Shown piece after piece: positions 1-5,843 of a stretch of 5,856 nucleotides of DNA. The notes under the pieces are model-generated. The model was not told where the DNA came from, ran no database searches, and saw only the letters and a program-made list of their open reading frames with translations. Where the stretch lies: NCBI GenBank assembly GCA_900556795.1, contig USQD01000132.1, forward strand, positions 1 to 5,856, read 5' to 3'. Origin of the DNA: an uncultured Prevotella sp. (GTDB taxonomy: Bacteria > Bacteroidota > Bacteroidia > Bacteroidales > Bacteroidaceae). Position numbers and translations under genes: made by a program. Within the stretch, counting starts at the first letter, position 1. Each line of letters starts with the position of its first letter.

Positions 1-2
1 GC

Positions 3-44
3 TGAAATTATTAATTATTAATTATAAATTGTACATTCATGATT
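3..44. repeat. A/T-rich period-7 repeat overlapping the helicase start codon
   Basis: Six consecutive 7-mers end in ATT: TGAAATT, ATTAATT, ATTAATT, ATAAATT, GTACATT and CATGATT. The first four are nearly pure A/T and the last two are degenerate. The ATG of the helicase gene lies inside the sixth unit (39-41), so the array occupies the untranslated leader and the ribosome entry region. Similar A/T-rich heptamer tracts are, to my recollection, common between genes in Prevotella and Bacteroides; that is memory, not a search. The array may continue to the left of the window. Confidence 0.6.
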
Positions 45-1556
45 GTTGATGAACTAAAATATAAGATATTGGAGCAGTTTGGCTTTCCGCCTACTCCCGA
101 GCAGGCAAATGCGCTTGACGTCTTTGCCCGCTTTATGACCGATTGCAATCCTCATGCTGTGATGATATTGCGAGGTAGTGCGGGTACGGGTAAGACTTCG
201 CTCTCGGGTGCCATCGTCCGCACGATGAAGGCCATCGGTCAGAAGGTGATGCTCCTGGCTCCTACGGGCAGGGCTGCCAAGGTTTTCTCCCTGAGCAGCG
301 GTTCGCCTGCCTTCACCATCCATCGCCGCATCTATCGCGAGAAAGCGTTTTCGGGGGTTGACGGTCAGTTCAATCTCAACGACAATCTCTATAAGGATAC
401 GCTCTTCATGGTGGATGAGGCCTCGATGATTTCCAATCAGGGACTGGGTGGAACCACCTTCGGAAGCGGCTGTCTGCTGGATGATTTGGTTCATTTCGTT
501 TATCAGGGTCATAACGACCGCCTGATGCTGATTGGCGACAAGGCGCAGTTGCCACCTATCGGCGAGGAGGAATCGCCTGCCCTTCATGCTGCCATGCTCG
601 AAGGTTACGGCTTGTCGGTTTATGAATGCGACTTGAACGAGGTGCTCCGCCAGAGTGAACAGTCGGGCATTCTGTATAATGCCACGATGATTCGTCAGAT
701 GATTACGCACGATGACATTACGCAGCTTCCGAAAATCCATTTCTCCGGCTTCCAGGACATCCAGCTGATGCCTGGAGCCGAACTGATAGAGGCGCTTGCC
801 GACAGTTATCATCATGTGGGTTTGGACGACACCATCGTCGTGACTCGCAGTAACAAGCGTGCCAACATCTTCAATCAGGGCATTCGCAATATGGTGCTTG
901 ACAGGGATGAGGAACTTTCGCAAGGCGACATCCTCATGATTGTGAAAAACAATTATTACTGGATGGAAGAGGAGAGGAAGAAGATAAAGGAGAGTGAAGT
1001 TAAAAGTAACGTAGCCGAAACAGCTAATCATAAAGTTCAAAGTTCAAATCTCAAAGTTCAAAGTAAAGAACTTCCTGCGTTCCTGGCGAATGGCGACCGT
1101 GCCAAGGTGCTGAGGGTTCGTCGACGCATCGACCTTTACGGTTTCCGTTTCGCAACGCTTCTGTTGCAGTTCCCTGATTACGACAATTACGAGCTGGAGG
1201 CAACGGTTCTGCTGGATACTTTGACGAGCGAGGCACCAGCCTTGACCCATGAACAGCAGGAACAGCTCTTCCGGCAGATAGAAGAAGATTATCAGGACAT
1301 TCCGCTCAAGGCGGATAGAATGAAGGCAATCAGGCAGGACCGGTTCTTCAATGCCCTGCAGGTGAAGTTTGCCTATGCCGTAACTTGCCATAAGGCGCAG
1401 GGCGGACAGTGGGCGCATGTTTATGTGGATCAGGGGTATATGACGGACGACATGCTTACGCCCGACTACATCCACTGGCTCTATACAGCCTTCACCCGTG
1501 CCACGGAAAAGTTGTATCTGGTCAATTGGCCAGAGACGCAAACGGCTACTTCATAG
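39..1556 (+). CDS. RecD-like superfamily 1 ATP-dependent DNA helicase (AAA_30 / UvrD_C_2 type)
   Basis: This is a 505-residue 5'-3' type SF1B helicase, expected to unwind DNA in the cytoplasm during repair or recombination. Visible motifs in order: Walker A GSAGTGKT (46-53), motif Ia LLAPTGRAAK (72-81), Walker B MVDEAS (124-129, D126/E127), motif III GDKAQLPPIG (166-175), LNEVLRQ (199-205), motif V VTCHKAQG (448-455) with a following W458, and motif VI YTAFTRATEKLY (482-493, R487). All catalytic motifs are intact. It lacks the long N-terminal helix-hairpin-helix region of Deinococcus-type RecD2, and no recB or recC is visible, so I give no symbol. The start at 39 is the first ATG after an in-frame TAA at 12-14. 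Residues about 312-346 form a charged, low-complexity stretch that looks like an insertion before the LANGD segment, and it contains the AAAGTTC repeat. No clear terminator lies directly after the stop. The specific biological role is unknown. Confidence 0.9.
   Translation: MIVDELKYKILEQFGFPPTPEQANALDVFARFMTDCNPHAVMILRGSAGTGKTSLSGAIVRTMKAIGQKVMLLAPTGRAAKVFSLSSGSPAFTIHRRIYREKAFSGVDGQFNLNDNLYKDTLFMVDEASMISNQGLGGTTFGSGCLLDDLVHFVYQGHNDRLMLIGDKAQLPPIGEEESPALHAAMLEGYGLSVYECDLNEVLRQSEQSGILYNATMIRQMITHDDITQLPKIHFSGFQDIQLMPGAELIEALADSYHHVGLDDTIVVTRSNKRANIFNQGIRNMVLDRDEELSQGDILMIVKNNYYWMEEERKKIKESEVKSNVAETANHKVQSSNLKVQSKELPAFLANGDRAKVLRVRRRIDLYGFRFATLLLQFPDYDNYELEATVLLDTLTSEAPALTHEQQEQLFRQIEEDYQDIPLKADRMKAIRQDRFFNALQVKFAYAVTCHKAQGGQWAHVYVDQGYMTDDMLTPDYIHWLYTAFTRATEKLYLVNWPETQTATS
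1032..1066. repeat. Imperfect tandem heptanucleotide repeat (AAAGTTC) inside the helicase gene
   Basis: Five units of 7 bases: AAAGTTC (1032), AAAGTTC (1039), AAATCTC (1046), AAAGTTC (1053) and AAAGTAA (1060). Because 7 is not a multiple of 3, three units make one 21-base period, which appears in the protein as KVQS at residues 332-335 and again at 339-342. It falls in a low-complexity, lysine/glutamate-rich linker between conserved helicase segments, where an insertion would be tolerated. Gain or loss of a single unit would shift the reading frame. The units are imperfect, which would reduce slippage. Confidence 0.65.
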
Positions 1557-1605
1557 TTTCAAATTGGTTCAATATCAGCGATTTCTGCAAATAAACATCA
1601 GAATG

Positions 1606-1637
1606 TTTGATGGTTTGGAAAAAAAATCGTACTTTTG
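1606..1637 (+). promoter_or_regulatory. Bacteroidota-type sigma promoter for gmd-fcl
   Basis: TTTG at 1606-1609 and TACTTTTG at 1630-1637 are separated by exactly 20 bases, matching the Bacteroides -33 TTTG / -7 TAnnTTTG consensus at every defined base. An A-tract (1619-1626) fills the spacer. Transcription would start a few bases further on, around 1642-1646, giving a leader of roughly 100 bases before the gmd ATG. It lies about 50 bases after the helicase stop, so gmd-fcl can be transcribed independently of the helicase. Confidence 0.8.
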
Positions 1638-1655
1638 CAGCCGGATAAATATAAA

Positions 1656-1696
1656 GTGTGTTCCACACGCCATGAAGGGGACGTGTGGGGCTTTTT
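1656..1696 (+). promoter_or_regulatory. Terminator-like leader hairpin with a competing hairpin (candidate attenuator) before gmd
   Basis: CCACACG (1663-1669) pairs perfectly with CGTGTGG (1682-1688). Two U-G pairs (1661-1662 with 1689-1690) extend the stem to the edge of CTTTTT (1691-1696), giving an intrinsic-terminator shape. The left arm can instead pair with the segment just upstream: GTGTG (1656-1660) with CACAC (1664-1668) around a 3-base loop. The two folds exclude each other, which is the layout of a transcription attenuator. The element lies after the predicted start site and about 45 bases before the gmd ATG. It could alternatively just terminate read-through from the helicase gene, or end a short RNA of about 55 bases. 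Regulation is inferred from structure only, and I recognise no known riboswitch family. Confidence 0.5.
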
Positions 1697-1742
1697 ACGC
1701 AAAGGTATAAGAGATTTTTAATTTATCATATATAAAAAATAA

Positions 1743-2855
1743 ATGGAAAATAGAAAAGTAGCTTTAATCACGGGTATTACAGGTCAGGATGGCTCTTATT
1801 TGGCAGAGTTGCTGCTGAGCAAGGGGTATGATGTTCACGGAACTATCCGACGTTCATCAACCGACTATCGCGAGCGCATCGCTCATCTGGAAGGTACCCC
1901 CAATTTCCATCTTCATTATGCCGACCTCGGTGACTCCATGAGTATCATCCAGGTGATGAACAAGGTGAAACCTACAGAGGTTTACAACCTTGCGGCACAG
2001 AGCCACGTACAGGTAAGTTTCGACTCTCCGGAGTTTACTGCCGATGTAGACGCAACGGGCGTTCTCCGTATCCTGGAGGCTATCCGCCAGTGCGGACTGT
2101 CTGAAACCTGCCGCATGTATCAGGCTTCTACCTCTGAGCTTTACGGTAAGGTAGAAGAGGTTCCTCAGAACGAGAACACTCCATTCCATCCTTATTCTCC
2201 TTACGCTGTTGCCAAGCAGTATGGTTTCTGGATTGTCAGGGAATATCGTGAGGCTTACAACATGTTCTGCTGCTCAGGTATTCTCTTCAACCATGAGAGT
2301 GAGCGCCGTGGCGAGACTTTCGTAACCCGCAAGATTACCCTGGCTGCTGCCCGCATCAAGCAGGGTAAGCAGAGCAAGCTCTATCTCGGTAACCTGGATT
2401 CTCTCCGCGACTGGGGTTATGCGAAGGATTACGTAGAGTGCATGTGGCTGATTCTCCAGGCAGAGAAGCCAGAGGATTTCGTCATTGCTACTGGTAAGCA
2501 GCACTCTGTCCGTGAGTTCGCCCAGTTGGCTTTCCACTATGTAGGCATTGAGCTGAAGTGGGAAGGAAAGAATGAGAACGAGAAGGGTATCTGCGTTGAG
2601 GGTCCTGAGGAACTCATCGGTAAGACGCTCGTTGAGGTTTCTCCTGATTTCTATCGTCCTACCGACGTGGTGAACCTTTGGGGTGACCCAACAAAGGCTA
2701 AGGCTAAGCTCAACTGGAATCCTAACACCACATCTTTCGAGGATCTCGTCAAGATCATGGTAGAGAGCGATATGGCGAAGGTGGCTGCTGAGGATGCTGG
2801 CGAGAAGGTTCGCTGCAACCTCGTAGAATATTTGGAAAAGGGTATTGTTAAGTAA
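1743..2855 (+). CDS. gmd: GDP-mannose 4,6-dehydratase
   Basis: Gmd catalyses the NADP-dependent dehydration of GDP-D-mannose to GDP-4-keto-6-deoxy-D-mannose, the first step of GDP-L-fucose synthesis, in the cytoplasm. It is an extended short-chain dehydrogenase/reductase. The N-terminal Rossmann motif TGITGQDG (10-17) and the IRRSS segment (35-39) bind the cofactor. ADLGD (60-64) and NLAAQSHV (82-89) are family signatures. The catalytic set is STSE (129-132, T130 and E132), Y154 and K158, each two residues before its E. coli counterpart (T132, E134, Y156, K160). R-P-x-(D/E) near the C-terminus (FYRPTDV) is also typical. At 370 residues it matches the usual length of about 370. The ATG at 1743 follows an A/T-rich leader without a Shine-Dalgarno, as usual in this phylum. 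It is the first gene of a tight pair with fcl (2-bp gap), driven by the promoter at 1606-1637. The complete catalytic set makes the assignment secure. Confidence 0.97.
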   Translation: MENRKVALITGITGQDGSYLAELLLSKGYDVHGTIRRSSTDYRERIAHLEGTPNFHLHYADLGDSMSIIQVMNKVKPTEVYNLAAQSHVQVSFDSPEFTADVDATGVLRILEAIRQCGLSETCRMYQASTSELYGKVEEVPQNENTPFHPYSPYAVAKQYGFWIVREYREAYNMFCCSGILFNHESERRGETFVTRKITLAAARIKQGKQSKLYLGNLDSLRDWGYAKDYVECMWLILQAEKPEDFVIATGKQHSVREFAQLAFHYVGIELKWEGKNENEKGICVEGPEELIGKTLVEVSPDFYRPTDVVNLWGDPTKAKAKLNWNPNTTSFEDLVKIMVESDMAKVAAEDAGEKVRCNLVEYLEKGIVK

Positions 2856-2857
2856 TT

Positions 2858-4066
2858 ATGTTAGATAAAAACGCTAAGATTTATATAGCAGGACACCACG
2901 GACTCGTGGGTTCTGCTATCTGGAATAACCTCGAGAAGAGAGGCTATCATAATCTGGTGGGTCGTTCTCACAAAGAACTCGACTTGACCGACCAGTATGC
3001 AGTGGAGAAGTTCTTTGATGAGGAGAAGCCTGATGCAGTGGTTCTGGCTGCTGCCTTCGTGGGCGGTATCATGGCGAACTCATTGTATCGTGCCGACTTC
3101 ATCATGCAGAACATGAAGATGCAGTGCAACGTAATTAGCAATGCTTATTCTCATGGCGTGAAGAAACTCCTCTTCCTGGGTTCTACCTGCATCTATCCTA
3201 AGAATGCTCCGCAGCCAATGAGTGAGGACGTTCTCCTTACTTCTCCTTTGGAATACACCAACGAGGAATACGCCATTGCCAAGATTGCCGGACTGAAGAT
3301 GTGCGAGAGCTACAACCTTCAGTATGGAACCAACTATATCGCAGTAATGCCAACCAACCTCTATGGTCCGAATGATAATTTCCACCTGGAGAACAGTCAC
3401 GTAATGCCTGCGATGATGCGCAAGATTTATCTAGCCAAGCTCATCCATGACGGCGACTGGCACAGTATTGAGGTAGATATGAACAAGCGTCCTATCAACC
3501 CTACTGACAAGCTTCGTGCCATCATCGGAGAGGGTAATGTGGACGGCAATAACTCTCATGAGCGCATCTTGAAGGCTTTGGAGTTCTATGGTATATATAA
3601 TAATAAGGTGATACTTTGGGGTACAGGAAAACCTCTCCGTGAATTCCTCTGGAGCGAGGATATGGCTGACGCCAGTGTTCATGTGCTCCTGAATGTGGAT
3701 TTCAAGGACATCATCGGTATAGAGAAGTACAGTTCTGTATTCTATGGTGCCAAGGTAGATGGTGCAGTGGATAGAAACAACTCTGAGGGTCGTGGTGGTG
3801 CTATCCCATCTCTCGGTGAGATTCGCAACTGCCACATCAACGTGGGAACCGGTAAGGAACTTACCATCCGTGAGCTTTCTGAGTTGGTAGTAAAGGCAGT
3901 GGGTTTTGAGGGCACAGTAGAGTTTGACGCCAGCAAGCCAGATGGAACCATGCGTAAGCTCATCTCCGTAGATAAGCTTCATAGTCTGGGCTGGACTCAC
4001 AAGGTCGAGATTGAGGATGGCGTGCATAAGCTCTTCGACTGGTATAAGGATAGTTTGAAAGACTAA
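2858..4066 (+). CDS. fcl: GDP-L-fucose synthase (3,5-epimerase/4-reductase), long form
   Basis: Fcl (WcaG) epimerises and then NADPH-reduces GDP-4-keto-6-deoxymannose to GDP-L-fucose, using the product of Gmd encoded just upstream. The cofactor motif is GHHGLVG (12-18). Catalytic residues are all present: S109 and C111 in GSTCIYP, Y138 and K142 in YAIAK, and H181 in NSHVMP, each offset by two from E. coli S107, C109, Y136, K140 and H179. At 402 residues it is about 80 longer than the E. coli enzyme (321). The extra length falls in two places: about residues 198-248, between the HVMP helix and WGTGKPLREFLW, and about 283-320, before the EIRNCHINVGTGKE segment. As I recall, the first insertion is shared by Bacteroides homologues; the second, rich in glycine and charge, seems longer here. 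The gene starts two bases after the gmd stop, suggesting coupled translation, and is followed 20 bases later by a terminator, so gmd-fcl is a complete two-gene operon. Confidence 0.96.
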   Translation: MLDKNAKIYIAGHHGLVGSAIWNNLEKRGYHNLVGRSHKELDLTDQYAVEKFFDEEKPDAVVLAAAFVGGIMANSLYRADFIMQNMKMQCNVISNAYSHGVKKLLFLGSTCIYPKNAPQPMSEDVLLTSPLEYTNEEYAIAKIAGLKMCESYNLQYGTNYIAVMPTNLYGPNDNFHLENSHVMPAMMRKIYLAKLIHDGDWHSIEVDMNKRPINPTDKLRAIIGEGNVDGNNSHERILKALEFYGIYNNKVILWGTGKPLREFLWSEDMADASVHVLLNVDFKDIIGIEKYSSVFYGAKVDGAVDRNNSEGRGGAIPSLGEIRNCHINVGTGKELTIRELSELVVKAVGFEGTVEFDASKPDGTMRKLISVDKLHSLGWTHKVEIEDGVHKLFDWYKDSLKD

Positions 4067-4085
4067 ATACAAAATATGGATAGGA

Positions 4086-4121
4086 AAGAGTAGCGACGGT
4101 TGGATCGCTGCTCTTCTTTTT
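4086..4121 (+). terminator. Intrinsic terminator of the gmd-fcl operon
   Basis: AAGAGTAGCGA (4086-4096) pairs with TCGCTGCTCTT (4105-4115) as an 11-bp stem with one U-G pair and an 8-base loop. It is followed by CTTTTT (4116-4121). The stem begins 20 bases after the fcl stop codon, so it should end the operon and separate it from the next gene. Confidence 0.85.
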
Positions 4122-4126
4122 GTAAC

Positions 4127-4170
4127 TTGTCCACCCAGTTACTTAAAAAGTTTGATTTATAATAGTGTTG
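4127..4170 (+). promoter_or_regulatory. Possible weak promoter for the beta-propeller gene
   Basis: A terminator upstream implies that the next gene has its own promoter, but no full consensus is present. Two partial matches to TAnnTTTG are visible: AAAGTTTG (4147-4154), with a TTG 17 bases upstream (4127-4129), and TAGTGTTG (4163-4170), with no good -33 element. A weak purine stretch TAAGG (4177-4181) lies 11 bases before the ATG. None of these alone is convincing. Confidence 0.25.
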
Positions 4171-4192
4171 TGGAATTAAGGCTAACATAAAC

Positions 4193-5752
4193 ATGAAAAA
4201 GATTATTTTATTTTTGCAGTTGATTTTCTCGATAGGGATGTCGGCGCAGACGACTGTAGAATCAGTCCAAGTTGCGGATATGGATGAAGGTGCCCCCATC
4301 TGTGGCAAGTCAATAGATTTGCACAAGCGCATTCTCCAGGCCTACAATTGCGATAGTACGCTCATCGTCTTCGCTTGTGATACCACTAAAAAAGGAAAAA
4401 ATACCGATACTGGCAATCTCTATTCACTAGATGCCAATACCCTGGAAGGGCAATGGCAAAAGTCGCTGAAACTTTCTTTGTCAAAACTCTATGGCGTCTG
4501 TTCCAAGGGGGTGCTGCTTTCCTCCACTCTGAAAAGTACAGGCAAGTCTCTCTTGACCTTGTCTGATACCAAGACGGGCCAGTCGCTATGGACGCAGTAT
4601 CTTTATCCTGTCTATTTCAATGATAGCTTGGATATCGTGGTAGGACTTGAGAAAGTGGGAGGCAGCAAGACATACGCTTATCGCCTGAGCACAGGAATGC
4701 TGTTGTGGGATGCCGAGATTCCGATGACCAGGAACGTGGGATGGAAAGATGCTTGCATGGTGGATTCCACTCACTTGGTGGTTGTAGGTGATGCCATCAA
4801 CGAGATCAACATCCATTCGGGTGAAATCAAGAAAGTGAAGGCTGTGACTGGCATCCATGATTCCAAGGGCATGATGGCTTTGGCATTGACCAATGTCTTG
4901 TCTGCGGCAGTCACCATCGGATTTAATTCTCCTTTTTATTACTATTATTATAATCTTAATCCATATATCATTACGGGCTTGACTTCCAATATCCTTCAGG
5001 TGGGCTCTGACTTGTATATTAGTGATAGAAAAAGCCTCTATTGTTTGGGAGCGGACAGTTTGCAAACACGCTGGAAGTATGATTTCCAGGACAAGGAGGC
5101 TTCTACGGCTCATCTTCTGCTCAGGGATGGCAAGATTTTGATGCTCAATTACGGTTATGGCAACAGTCTTATGAGAGGTACGGTGAAGTGTGGCAAGCCT
5201 TTCTTGGCTTCTTTTGATGCACAGACGGGAGATAGGGAGAAGATGTTTCCTTTATACGACAAGAAGCATATCATGAACGACGGAATGCTCACGAAGAGTG
5301 GTGTCTTCCTTGCTGGTTCCGACAAGGCTGTATATCTGTCATTTGCAGATTCTGCTGTCATCAGCAAAGATTGGGATCGCAGAGCCAATGGGGCTTTGAC
5401 TATGGTGTTGAGAAAACCATTCTATGCGTTTCATGGACTTGCACCAAAGCTGACTTTAGTGGAGGCATTCGACAAGGTGTGCCCGATGCTGACCAGTACC
5501 AACAAGCTTTTTGTCTTCAATGACAAGTTGGACATTCTTGAATCTTATGATCTCTACGAGACTTTCTCCGTTTGTTTCCGTTTGGATGATGTGCTTTGCA
5601 TACAAAACAGGGATGACAAATCCAACTTTAGGCTGATTCATCCCGATGGTTCCTCTATCGGAAAACTGAAAGGCAAGCCTGTAGCCGCCCTGCTCAAGGG
5701 CAGAAATGTGCTAGCTGTATATGATGATCACCTTACAGTCTTTAGGCTGTAA
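4193..5752 (+). CDS. Secreted PQQ-like beta-propeller repeat protein of unknown function
   Basis: This 519-residue protein has an N-terminal signal peptide: KK at 2-3, a hydrophobic core at about 4-16, and a probable signal peptidase I cut after A18, leaving Q19. No lipobox cysteine is present, so it is probably periplasmic or surface-associated rather than a lipoprotein. The body shows repeated blade-like units of the PQQ/quinoprotein type, where a small strand-turn LxxxDxxTGxxxW is followed by a hydrophobic strand: for example LYSLDANTLEGQW (76-88), LLTLSDTKTGQSLW (120-133), AYRLSTGMLLW (162-172), LYCLGADSLQTRW (282-294), ASFDAQTGDR (339-348) and the C-terminal LFVFNDKLDILESYDLY. About seven or eight blades seem plausible. 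A hydrophobic stretch at about 235-268 with five consecutive tyrosines (249-253) interrupts the blade pattern. I see no catalytic motif, and PQQ binding is not shown. The start was chosen because it gives a complete signal peptide. Such propellers often scaffold envelope complexes, as BamB does, but that role is not supported here. Confidence 0.75.
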   Translation: MKKIILFLQLIFSIGMSAQTTVESVQVADMDEGAPICGKSIDLHKRILQAYNCDSTLIVFACDTTKKGKNTDTGNLYSLDANTLEGQWQKSLKLSLSKLYGVCSKGVLLSSTLKSTGKSLLTLSDTKTGQSLWTQYLYPVYFNDSLDIVVGLEKVGGSKTYAYRLSTGMLLWDAEIPMTRNVGWKDACMVDSTHLVVVGDAINEINIHSGEIKKVKAVTGIHDSKGMMALALTNVLSAAVTIGFNSPFYYYYYNLNPYIITGLTSNILQVGSDLYISDRKSLYCLGADSLQTRWKYDFQDKEASTAHLLLRDGKILMLNYGYGNSLMRGTVKCGKPFLASFDAQTGDREKMFPLYDKKHIMNDGMLTKSGVFLAGSDKAVYLSFADSAVISKDWDRRANGALTMVLRKPFYAFHGLAPKLTLVEAFDKVCPMLTSTNKLFVFNDKLDILESYDLYETFSVCFRLDDVLCIQNRDDKSNFRLIHPDGSSIGKLKGKPVAALLKGRNVLAVYDDHLTVFRL

Positions 5753-5756
5753 GGTG
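5729..5756 (+). terminator. Strong hairpin overlapping the stop codon of the beta-propeller gene
   Basis: CACCTTACAGTC (5729-5740) pairs with GGCTGTAAGGTG (5745-5756) as a 12-bp stem with one U-G pair, closed by the tetraloop TTTA. The TAA stop (5750-5752) lies in the right arm. No clean T-tract follows; the next bases are CCTAGTGCCCTCTTATTA. It is therefore either a weak terminator or an RNA 3'-end or stability element. Only about 29 genuine bases remain after it. Confidence 0.5.
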
Positions 5757-5785
5757 CCTAGTGCCCTCTTATTACTGAAATCATG

Positions 5786-5843
5786 AGATCGGAAGAGCGT
5801 CGTGTAGGGAAAGAGTGTAGATCTCGGTGGTCGCCGTATCATT
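5786..5843. other. Sequencing-adapter contamination (reverse complement of Illumina TruSeq universal adapter)
   Basis: The 58 bases starting with AGATCGGAAGAGCGTCGTG and ending with GGTCGCCGTATCATT match the full-length reverse complement of the TruSeq universal adapter as I know it, with no mismatch I can find. This is the typical result of reading through a short insert into the adapter. It is not genomic, and no feature should be annotated in it. The last base that can be trusted as genomic is about 5785. Confidence 0.97.

Noticed and set aside
1..38. A/T-rich stretch as a replication origin or promoter for the helicase
   Set aside because: No DnaA-box-like cluster or TTTG/TAnnTTTG pair is visible in the 38 bases available, and the period-7 repeat explains the composition.
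54..1040. Minus-strand open frame of 328 codons
   Set aside because: It lies entirely opposite the helicase gene, whose + frame carries all the SF1 helicase motifs. The antisense translation shows no recognisable domain, so it is a shadow frame.
1032..1066. CRISPR-like or attachment-site interpretation of the short repeats
   Set aside because: Units are 7 bases with no spacers, and there are no cas, integrase or tRNA sequences nearby. It is a simple tandem repeat.
1518..1533. Imperfect palindrome CTGGTCAATTGGCCAG
   Set aside because: It lies within the helicase coding sequence, has no loop and no following T-tract, so chance is the simplest explanation.
1498..1710. Plus-strand 70-codon frame across the helicase end and gmd leader
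   Set aside because: It starts inside the helicase gene in another frame and crosses the promoter. Only its last 12 codons are considered, as a possible leader peptide.
3431..4072. Minus-strand open frame of 213 codons
   Set aside because: It is opposite the catalytically complete fcl gene, and its translation shows no domain pattern.
4063..4332. Minus-strand open frame of 89 codons covering the fcl to propeller intergenic region
   Set aside because: It crosses the fcl terminator and runs opposite the signal peptide of the propeller gene. Its hydrophobic part is the complement of A/T-rich spacer, and no promoter is visible for it.
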